From assembly GCA_001695595.3 (NCBI GenBank), contig MBPM02000004.1, positions 1,984,001 to 2,048,000 of the forward strand: DNA of 64,000 bases, read 5' to 3'. The position numbers and the translations under genes are program-made. Below the pieces are notes generated by a model that was not told the origin of the DNA, did no database searches, and saw only the letters and a program-made list of their open reading frames with translations. This document shows positions 12,148 through 24,100 of this stretch, one piece after another (within the stretch, counting starts at the first letter, position 1; every line of letters begins with the position of its first letter). The DNA is from Plasmopara viticola. Its lineage: Eukaryota > Oomycota > Peronosporomycetes > Peronosporales > Peronosporaceae.

Positions 12148-15100
12148 TTAATCGTAAATGAGACTCCGCCATTGCCAGTGCACAATGCTGTTAACAAACT
12201 CGGAGATTGAGCGCCGCTGAGCGAATGTGAATTGCTTGTTGCTTGGCTCTTCGCGACGACATATCTCCATGCGCATGTCACCTCTACAAAAAACTTCGTT
12301 CGAGCAGCTTATAAGACTGCCATCACTTTGGCTTGGATTGTTTATGCTTTCGTCTTCGCTAGCACTGGCTACTCCGTGGCCGCCCTGCTTCGAAGCAACA
12401 ACTGGGTCCTTCGGTGTGATAAATGTCAAGTGAATAATCAAATCAAACGCATCGGGACACAGTAGCAGCAAATGGCTGCTCTCCTCATCCTCCTCTTGAA
12501 ATTGAAACTCTCTAAGTTGGTCTGCATAAATATCTCGGAGTCGCAATGCGAGCTCCTGCCAACAAACACCTGAGACACGCAACAACTCGTCTAACCGCGG
12601 GTCTAATGCCTCCAAAGGTGTACAGATTGACAGTCGGAGACACTCTTCTAGCTGCTGAGGACCCACCTCCACGCGAAACAAATCAGTTGGAAGCGCTAGT
12701 TTGTAAGCCACGTCGCAACCTGGGCCGCGTGAATTATCGTACAGCAATCGAGACCACAGCAGATCACGTTCATAGTGTTGAGCAGCGACACAAAACAGCT
12801 CTCTTGTAAAAAGCTGGGCTTCTTCCAGAGCACGCTCAACGGAGAGCACTCCATTGCCAGCACCTGATTCTGACGAGGCACTTTTTAGAAGCAAAAGCTG
12901 AACAGAATTTTTGTCATGAGACTTATGTGCCAGCGGTTGCGTTGTGATCATAAGCGAATATCCGTTAAAAAAGTCGTCCACGCGACCATGTCGTGATGGA
13001 GTGATTGTGTGAGGGGGTCCATAAAAAAAGCTTCCTGAGGAAGAATGACACGCAACCGTATCAGGGGTACCAAACTGCAGTAGGTCCAGCACTTTGTAAC
13101 GCGAGCCATGGCATGCGATGTACCGCAGCAAAATCTGCACCATGATAAGGTCCGAGCAATTTGACTGTAGTAACGTAGGTGGCAACGTCACCGTTATCAC
13201 GCGAATCACACAGTCCCGCCAAAGCTTTGACAGAGGCACGGTGGGCTTTGCTCTGGAGTCCAATTTAAACGAAGCCGAATGATTAGACGACTGCTGTTGA
13301 GACTGCTTTGTCGTACCCTGCCAAGCATAACGCGCTACTTTGCGTGAAGCTAATCGATCATTAGCGTTTATTCGTGGTGTTGATGCCCTAGAAGCTTTTA
13401 AGTTGTCTTTATTTTTTGATGCTGTGATCCCATCGCAAGAAGATACGGTCGTAGACAACGACGTTTGGGGGCCGTTTGTCGGTTCTGGTGGGTGCGGGAA
13501 GGCTTGCAAAAAGCACTGTAGCCCTTTGACAATGTTTTGAAACGTGGAAGCTTTCTTCCGTGCCATGGACGGCGTCACTACAAGAGCATCATCTTCACCA
13601 AGAAGCTTTCCAGCACTACGATCTCGGGTGTTGTCTTGTTCATGGTTCTCGTGCAAGGCGCTTAACCATTGAAGTAAGTGTTGCTGAAAGTAGCGTATGG
13701 TAAACCCGTATATGAGAGCTTGCGTCTGCAATTGGGCACGTAACCACGACGTCACCCTTTGAAGTTTTGGTCCAGAAGCTCCTATTAAATTATTTTCAGC
13801 CTTTGCAGCCAAAAATCGATGGTGCGCATGCAAGTCTTGCTGCTCTAAGTCACTTAAACTTACAATAACAGCATTAAGCAGCACACCTCGATTGTCACAT
13901 TTAACTTCAAGCACCACGATAGAAGCTGAATTTAGGTTGGTATGATTTGCACCGGATTTCCAGCTACCCACTTCCGCTGCGGCTCTTTCCGAATGATAGT
14001 AGTACTCAGAAAATTCTTCAGCCCCTAAACTTTCATTTTCAGTCGCTGCAGCGTTAGGATCAACAGAAAACGCACGTACATGGCTACCAAGCCTCAACGT
14101 CCGAAGACGTCGAAATCCTAAGGTGCGCAAATGCATTGCGTACTCCTCACAAAACTCGCTCGTTATCTCCAAGCGTAGCGACTTCAAATTTGCAGCAACC
14201 TGCTCCTTAGTAGCGCGGACATCAGCGCCTGCACCTGCATCCATGCTGTGGACAGTATGTTCTGTATACAATTTCGCTACGGCGCATCCTTCTCGATCGA
14301 AAACAAACTCCCGCTTATAGCTAAGCAAGTGAACTAAATCCATGCATGACTGTAGTGCACGCAGGACTCCGACTTCGTCACTGTCGGAAATACTTTCAGT
14401 GACTTCGGCTGCTACCCAACGCTCAACAAAAGCGGCTCGAAAGCGTTGATGCAACAAAATATGTCCGCTTTCTAGCAAATGCTCCACGATATCGTTTGCC
14501 ACAGGTTCCTTCATCTCTTCATCTACACGCAATGACGCAAGCTTCTGTAACAAATTCATTTCCACTGTATGACTGGTTGATCGTGTTTCAAATGCTTCCC
14601 AGCGCTTTTCCAAAGCTGCGCAATAAAATGGAAGAGGGTTTATATTCTTCTTTAGCCGATCTTCATCTTCTTCAAGCTTCTTCAAATGGTGGCTGTTCGT
14701 TGATCCCATCTCCCATCGCTTATTGTAATCAAAATAAAAAAAGCGTGGTCTCCATGCACACTCTAGTCTATTCTTCCAAGAGCTGTAGTTACGGCTTCGT
14801 TGCGCCATAGAAGTGTCATTCATGAGACGGCGGTGAGCAGACGCCGTCGATACTCCTAGCTCGGATAACGATGATGAAGACGAGCTTAATCCTTTTACAG
14901 ACAGACTGGAGCCTCGCGATATCTTCCCTACAGGGTGACTTGCTTCACTTTGCGTGCTCTTTAAGCCACTTTTTACACCTTTTGCCGACTCGACATCATT
15001 TTGTACGTGCGAACCTGTTAAAGAATTACTATCGTGCCTTGCATCCGTTAGCGATTCCGCCTCATTTGCTAAAGTACGCAGTTGTGGTCCTTTTGTATTG

Positions 15101-18100
15101 AATAAAGGCAAATCCCATGGTGCAATGTTATCATCCAGAGAAACTACAGTGGGTGCGGTAGAATCTCTGCGATCTCTATATCCTGCACTAACCCCAAGTC
15201 CACTTCCCATCCGGTTCGAAAGGCCACTACCACCTCTCGCTCGCGCCCGAGCAGCCATTAAAGCAGTGGCAGCTCCTGCACCTCCACGCATTCGAGCTGT
15301 CGACTCGCTGCGATTTTCACTCAAATGTGGTAAAGCAGAACTCGATCTACTTGACCGCCTATTTGGAGACGATGACATGCTGCTCGAGACGTTGCTGCTG
15401 CTTACAATGCCACTGCTACGAGTATTTCCGGATAGATGAGCTTCCAACACGTTCGATGGTGCATTTCCGTCGTTGTGTGGAGTCTGTTGCGATAAGGGCG
15501 GTCCAGATAATTCTCGTGACACATCCGAAATGCTTGGGGGACCGATTGAGCCACTCAAGTTCGTGTTACTCTTTCCTCGAGGACGCGCGTATAGTGCGTC
15601 AGAAGACTCTAAAACTGGTTGTGTTTGCGCCTCACGTAAATAGACTTCCAGCGCAGTTCCATCGATCGTGCGCAGACGACTTGAATCCAATTTTTCAGGA
15701 AAATATTCATTTAGTTGTAATGTAGACAGCACGGGGGCTTGATATTCTATAAAGTTCACTGTGCAATCTTTACAGAACGTGACGGGATTCTGCCCTACAC
15801 CTTTTCCAACTTGTTCCAACTTTTTGACGGTCATGAACAAAGTACGAGGCTGCAACACCACAGAGCCTACAGGAGCAGCTGTTGAAATTCCGACCTTCTC
15901 GAGCAGCAAGCTTTGAAGTAGCTTTTCACGAAGCGAGCTCCATGTCAGCACATGAGCCAAATGCGTAGCCAAAGCTTCTACCAAACCTGAGCCCATATTG
16001 TATCCGTAAAAGCGTAGGCCCTTAGTTGTTGAAAGGTCAACAACGTAATACAAAGATCGCTTGAGCTCCCCTTGCTGAGTAGACGCCAGCACCTGGTGAT
16101 GGCGGTAAGAGCTACTTTTGCTGCTTGGATATAGCAGAACGTCTCTTTCTGAAAAAGTCATCTTATTTGAGAGATGCGGTTGGTTACCCAGACCTCCCAT
16201 CACTCCAGTTATTGAGGAAGTCGTCGACGACACCGAAGGTGTTGTCGGCATTTGCGAGACTGCATTTGTATCGGAGCTTGCAGGAACTGTCCACACTCGC
16301 CCCGACACCGAGTCAATTTCCGAATTTTCAGAACGAATGGAATCCGCTCGCACCAGTGGTTCGATGTGATGAAGCGCTGAGCTCACAGATGCAATCGTTT
16401 CTGCATCCGAGTCACTCGAATCAGCGTCATCAGGGATATCCGCATGTTTTACGAGCAGTCGAAACTTGTGTGGAAGCGATCCATTTATCAATAAATTGGC
16501 GTTAATATCCCTGTTGCGCCCAGAAACACATTCATAAGTACCTGAAAGCCTTGACTTTGCGTAAACCACTGGTCGTAAGTGAGATGGTAGACGATTTAAA
16601 AATGTCTGACTCTGTACCATAATATTTTCAAGATCCCAAGGTGGGATATGTAGGTTCATTCCAAGACGCGTTACAGAGGATGACGGCAAGCGGCATGCGC
16701 TCTTAAGCAGTGACACCAGTGTGTCGACATCTGGAGGCATTTTTCCTTTAGATTCAGATACACAAGGTGCTTCTGCATTGCTATCGGCTCTTGACTTAAG
16801 CTTCTCTATGACCGATTCTATATGGAAATCGTACAAAGCTTCGTCCAAGAAAGTCTCCATGACTTGGCTTAGCTCTTTTGTATGAATAGAGCCACGATTC
16901 CACATTTGGCATCTAGCCACGATCTGCGTAGTAGCTACAGCATTCTCAATCCTTCTTTCGTTTGGATACAATCCTTTCAAACCGGGAATGTCGTGCATGC
17001 GCTTCACACGGTACTCCTCGTTTGAAACTTGTTTGGCAAAATTGCTCTGTATAAGATCAACTCGCATGAGAGCAAGCCCCTTGCCAACTCGGGTTAGGAA
17101 TCCTTGTGAAAGTCGCAAGTCCGGATTTAAATTAAGAACGTAAAATGCCTGCGCCGCGATTTCAGGAAACGCAGTGGCTGAATCTTCAACAATACTCTTC
17201 ATCTTCTCTTCAAGCTTCGAAGAAAAGAAAACAGGTGAACAGGTTGTCGCGTTAACTGGAATTGAGCAATCATCCGGTAGCTCGGCCAATGCCTTCTGGT
17301 AGATACCGAAGCAAGCTGGATGAATACGAGTGCTAGCCTGCACGCCAAATGCTTTTTCGCCATCGTCAAAAAAATCATATGCGCGTGAATTGTGGGAAAA
17401 CGTCTTTGGGTCTTCCTCACCAATCAATCCAAAATGGCTGTCGGCGAACACTAAACTTCCGCGCCGACCACCAAGACTCACCACATCTCGCGGATTCCCA
17501 GAGCGTGAGGATCCACAACTCGTAACGGGACGGATATATGGTGTCAATTTAAGCGTTTGCGACAAGTAGTGCAACAGTTTGCACCAATTAGCTACTTCAG
17601 GAGATAGAACATAATCAATCACGCATGAAGGCTCTGCTTTTGGTGGGCACAAAAACGCTAAGTCAGTTTGACTCAACTGGAATTTGGTGTTTCGTGCCAG
17701 CAGCTTCATGAGTACTACTTGCGTTCCTTCATCTAACTTTCTCTCTAACAATCGACACAGCTCATGCGTCACTTCTTCGCCGGCTTCAGATATCCCAAAC
17801 ACTTCGAGCCGAATACATGACACCCCCGAGGGTGTTGTCGCGGGTGTCGAATTCGTTGGACCTCCACTATTAGTACCTCCAGCCTTCGGTCTAGCAATGC
17901 TTACGCGTTCTTGTCGTTCTTCGGCCGGCTGAATGCCAAAGACAAGAGGAAGCGTCGTATCGTAAGAAATGCTGATTTTCATATAGAACACATGGCCGTC
18001 TCGATCACGATAGACAAACATGTGGCGTCGATTGTGCACTTGAAACTGCTCCAGCGCTGACGTACACAACAAGTTAAGTGCAAAGTTTGGTGCCAAACGC

Positions 18101-21100
18101 TCATGTAGTCTGAAAAACGCGGAGTAGCGTAAATCGCACTCGAATTGACCAGGCCAAAAGAAGCTGGCTTGCTTAGTTCGCTTATAAATTTCACATAAAT
18201 TTTCTTGTGATCGAGCCCGCCTCTTTGGTGAACGAGGACTTGATGGTAAGTTGCCGTCTGCCGGTAGCAATAACCCATTGCACGTTCGGGTCTCGTGGAG
18301 TTGCAGCAAGAGCAAAAACTGATTTACACGGCGGCATACTGCACGAACACCAATTTGAAGACGGGTCAGTACTTCCAAGCGGTTAAGCTTGGCAGAGGAC
18401 GGCTTGAAACGGTCTGGGTGGTGATATTGCAAGCTAATATGATCGGACTCAACTTCAAAGAAAGCCCAGTAAGGGATTTCAATTTTTGTGTCAGAATGAT
18501 ACCCACCCTTGTCACCGATATTTGATTTTTTCACCACAAAGTAGACGCCGTTGCAATGCTGAACGTTAAGTAAGTCACCTTCCTCGAGCTCGCGCTTGAA
18601 TAAATCAGCCGAATTTACCGGGGCTTCTTGACTATGACCAACAAATTCGAGCGGGTAAGTAGCCTTCGTTATAGCATGCTCAGGTAAGTTATCGAAAAGC
18701 CTCTGCACTAGTTCTCCAATGGCAGGAGTGATTTCGTCAGCTGATTTTAAAATTGCTAAAATCTCCACGCTGCACCATTCTTTAATGTCATTTCGCACCT
18801 GCGAGAGAACCTGACGCTGGAACGAATGCAATGTTGAAAAGCTGTGCGAACGAACAGACGGTGAGGCGCTTTCTTTACCATCCAGCCTACTGTTGTCCAT
18901 GTCAAAAGGCGTTACGCAGCCAGCATTGAGAGCTCGTTCATTTGGTAAAGTCAATGTAACCAAGCGTAAAGCAATGCGACCAGTGGGTACCTTCGAAAAT
19001 GCCTCGGCAATTTGTGTGACATCGACACTTTTAAAAGGCTTGCAAGAACCCTTAACATTTCGCAACGATTCCAAGAAGTCATTAAAGTCTTTCCGACGGC
19101 TGCTAGGCGATGAAAGGTGTTCGTTTGCAGCCACAGCCTTTCGCAGATCATCGTATGCAGCAGTGCCGGAAGATCGACGAAGCAATTGAGGGTCGGAGAT
19201 GGCTTCATGAGCTCGAGCGTTCGCAGAATTGGAGCCGATCTCGCGTAAATTGTTTAAAATACGACATTCAAACCTTAAAAAAAATGGAACTGAAAAGCTG
19301 GATGTTGCCACTGCAACTTCTTTGTTAAACTCGGCGTCCTCGTCTACGTTTGCATCATACTGCCCATTTTCCGAGCTTTCTTCGGCTAACGTAATAACGG
19401 GAACAGATGTTACGCTTCCCAAGCTACTACGTCTGCGACGCTTATTGTCAGCATCCCCCTCAGCTCCTGCATTAAGACAAGACACGTCATCTCTAGCAAT
19501 ACTGTAGCTTAACAAGTCTCCATCGGAAGAAACAATGCTATTACTTCCCTCCCTTCTCAGTCGCTCAACGTATGCGTTGCTATCTGCATCGTTCGATTCT
19601 TCCATGAGAACGTGCAAGCCATACTCAATTCCAGCCAGGTCTTCAAAGCTAGAATTTTCAGTACCCGTATAATAGTAATATCTGGTGCCAGGAATCGAGA
19701 TAAAAACACTCGACAACACTTTTTCAAAAGATTTGATCAGCTTGTCCTTTAAGATCTCAGAACCGGCGCCAGCTGAGACCACTGCTGCGGTAGCTGAGCT
19801 TAACGGTGATAAATCATACGAAGTTGCTGTCTCCATCATACGATACAAGAGCGTAATATCAATGTCCATTGGAATTTCAATACAGCTTGACAGCGCCTGA
19901 AGCAAATCGCTATGCTGCACAGCGCCTCCATCGCGCAAAGCCATATAAACACCACGAGAAAAGTTATGTTCATGCGCCCTCTTGACCTTTTTGCGAAATC
20001 GACGAGATGCGAGCAGGTCTTCAGGGCTCATTTGAGAATGTAAACCTTCTTTAAGTTCTAGTGATGACCGACCAAAAGTCATTTTCAAATTTCCACGTCG
20101 GTTATGCTGCACAGATGGTTGCTCAACTTTACGCTGTTTTGTAAAAAACAGATGTTTGAGAATCGTGTGAGGCAAATCCTCGAGCATTTCGCTACTGTCA
20201 TTGTGCATGTTTGTTGTCAACCTGGAGAGCGAACACTCGTAAAAGGCAACTTGAAAGAAGCCTGAGCCCAACACTCCACTACTACTTTTGATTAAGAGAT
20301 GAGAATCACAACCATATGGTGTGGAACGACTGACTTCGTCACAAATTTCATGATCTTCAGGTGTTGATGGAAGACGGAGCTTCTGAAAATCACGACCGTA
20401 ACTCTGTTTTTCATCACGAGACCCCTGAAAATGGCCCATTCTCCAGGATTTGTAACCTTCGCGAAAGTTGCGCCGGCGCTCTTGGTACAAAACCATGTCA
20501 TCTGCGGACACTGATATTCGCATCAAATGCGTATCTAATTTATCTTCTCCCGCTGCACGAGCCTGCGAAGGTCTTTTGAGGTCTCCATTTTTATCAGTAA
20601 CTTTGCTTGGCAATTTGGAGTCACTATCACCAATAGATACTCCTTTAGTCTTTATATGCAAAGTATCCAGAGAAGGAAAGAATGCCAACACAACGCAATC
20701 ATCGCTGACGAGCTTTGCAAAACACTTGCCTTTGCTAAAAGCGTGATTTGGGGCGCGCTCCTGAAAAGATAAAGCCGTGTGATGTTTTATCCACAAGGGC
20801 AATTGGCCGTCCATTCCTTCCAAGAAAACGCGATCGTCTTCTTTGAGGTTGCTTGTATAAATGCTCGAATCTGTCACAACGTCTCCGTTGTAATCTGTCC
20901 ATGCCACCTCGCAATCGCTCAGACCCCTAAGAGTGAGCTCTAGCATAGAATACAAATTTTCGTTTGCTGTTGAGACTGTAGGCAGAGCTCCAACCGTGAC
21001 TTCGTTTTTCGCATCCGAGCAGGTTTTGCCACATTGCAGATACATCAGAAAATGTTGCGTTGATCGCTTTGAAGTAGATAGCAGTCTAGCCGTACTAAAT

Positions 21101-24100
21101 GGGGGAAGAATCATACCATTCTCTGCTGCCATCTGTCGATCCACAATCCAGTTGGAGCCGACGACACTACCAGCATTTTTGCTCAACTCACTCGACATTT
21201 CCATATTTTCACGCAAATTAATGATGCAATCGAAGGTGTATAAACACGAAAGAAAGTGGCAGTCAGTTTTCAATAGATAACCGCGGATGAGATGCAGCAG
21301 CTCACTCTCGCCCAAATACGTTGAGTCTTTGCCCCTATCGGAACTCATTTCCCCCTGTTCCATCGATTTTTGCTCGCCAATGTCTAAGCTTGGTGACGAT
21401 ACAGGCCTTCGGCTGGAAGCACGTGGGGTGCCGTCTTGTTGTGCACTACAATTTTCATATTTCTCGAATGGTATGCTGTGTCCAATTGCTTGTTTCAGAC
21501 TCCAATGAAATCTATCGCTGTGGTCAACTTCATTTGATAGCCGTGTCTTTACGGTACCATGCTGGGGCTCCATCCAGATAGAGGTCATTAAGCAGGTATC
21601 TGACACTCGACGAAGCGCATATTGCACCAATGCCGTCTTCGTATGTCCCTTTTCATCCTCCATCAGAACTTCTCGACCAAATATTACGCTTTCAGCATAA
21701 CTTTGTCCACCATCGCCTTCGTCCATTTTCCAATCCAACACCCAAAATCCACAGCTGATGCGGGCATTATGCAGACGTCGCATCACGTCAAACAACGTTC
21801 GTAAGTTTGCCACTTCCCATTTCCAACTTGAATGCCATACGTATGCGCCAAAAACTCTTTGTAATTGTAATTTACTTCCTCCGCAGCATACAGTTGAAGG
21901 TGAGATCGCTCCTGCATTCTTTTCGGCCTCCAGTGACGGCGAAACTGCATCATAATCAAAAGGACCAGGTTCCTGGTCCAATCCATGGAGTAAGAGGGTG
22001 TCATGGGTTACAAGCAAGCGACTCAGCATACGATGGCAAAGAATGACGGAAGTCTCAATTGGCAATGGCGGGAGCAATTTAGCTGGAGATAGCGTCCCAG
22101 ATGCTTCATTGATCCCGGCAAAAATAGTACTCTTTAGATCATTTATCACATTGCGGCGTGTCGACGCTTTCGTCGCGAAAAATGCCACATTGACAGCACA
22201 CAACGCTTTGGTTTTAAATTCCAGCCGCACAAAGCAAAGAGCTCCATTGTTTTCGTTGGCGTTCATGCTATTGTCACCATAGGTAGTATCTTCTGTAGAA
22301 TTAATTGTTTGACTGCGTTGTCGCCGCCGTTGGACAACTCCCCCAGAGGCTGCTGCAGGAGATGGCGATAGCTTATTTCTAAGAGTGTAGCCACCTTTAT
22401 CCGGAAAACTTGACGGAAGAAATCTCAAAAAGAGATCCCGAGACAATTTCTGAGATGACCACTCAACAAGAATTGCCACCAGTAGCTCGGAAAGACTCTC
22501 AATCCCAATGGGACTGTGCACACTACTTTTTTCGTGAACATTCGCACTTTGACTGTGGATTGTTCGGTAAGTAACATTTTTTGGATTGCGCAAATGCGAG
22601 CCTGCAATGCCACGTTCCACCGTTTTGTGTATTTCGTTTTTATAGAATAAAGTGTTGCACACATCACTTTTGACGATGCATAAAATTTCAAAGCGCTCCA
22701 CAAAGAACCATCGGTGCCATAGCACCGACGAGAGCTCACCAATAATGTTGAAAACAGGGTGAGAGCTTGTAATTTTTGAAGTTGATGAAGCAGAAACCGC
22801 ACTCGCACTTACACTTGTCCCAAAAGAGAACTGGTTGGCATACGAGTCACTTATTTCATTGATGCTTGCTGTTGCCGTCATCAAGTGCAGCAGCACACGA
22901 TCAACATCCTGAACATTGCGGATGAAGTCTTGCACACACATTGGCGACGATAACAAGGCAACTCCCATGAAATCTCGAGCTGGGCTACCTCCGTCCTCAC
23001 CTGACGAACGCTGATTCGTGTCTTCAAATGCACGGAGAAAGTCTGCGTAAGCTAAAATATTCATTTTGACGTGCCACTCACTCCACGCCGTTCTCTGGTC
23101 CTTTGTAAACGTGGCTGCAGACATTTTTGTCGACGAATTCGATCCAATCCCCTTCGTGCCATGACTGCTTGACCGACGGCTTGAGTTTGGCATTGTACTA
23201 GCTGATACTGCCAGCGTTGCTGAGCTGTCAGTCGTAGATGAAACCACATACTCGAGCCATACATTTTCTTTCCATTTAAATATAAATACAATCAAAATTT
23301 GTATAAGTTCGTTGTTTGGCGCCGCACTTGAAAAATCTCCAGTACCTTTGTCCACCAAGCTAGGCTGTTGATAAGCCTTGATATGGACCTTATTAATCGA
23401 AAATCCTTCACGACACCTTGCCTCCACGACACGATTTACGTCAGAAAAAATACGATACTCATGAACTTTGTCACGCCACATCCTGTATGGCCTGAGAGGC
23501 AGCAGTGTTCGTTTGTCAAAAGATGTGCTATCCATTTCGTTCAGCTTAACCACGGGCGCTGAGTTTGCGTGTACACTTGATTTTCTTAGAAAACACGCAT
23601 CCTGCAAATCGGTCATTTTCTTAACGATATTACTCGAAATACTAGTTGAACCATAGCAAGCTTCATAAATAGCCGCGTAATCAAACACCGTTCCACCTGT
23701 ATATTCAGCCACAAAACGCAGCAGATGCATGTCCGGTACAAATCCGAATGTCGCGATTAGCTCATCCTCATCACCACCACCAATTCTCAAGAAGTGGCAC
23801 TGTATATCGTGACGGACGAGTTGCATCAGTAAGTTATCATACGAATATACATCTCGTACATCCAAAACGCCATCTGTAACCAGCACCATCATCGGAGTAC
23901 AATCTGTCGGCAATGAATTCAGCGCGAACACGACATTTTGAAGAATCCAGTCTAGTGAAGCTGGTGTAGCGTTGCCCAGATACCCCCACTGGCCGCGTTC
24001 CTGGGCTTGTGACGCCCAGTCGTTTTCAATGAGCTGAAATCGTTCTTTAATGAGCTGTAAGAACCCTGCCGCATTGGATGGAGTGACAATATACCCCTGC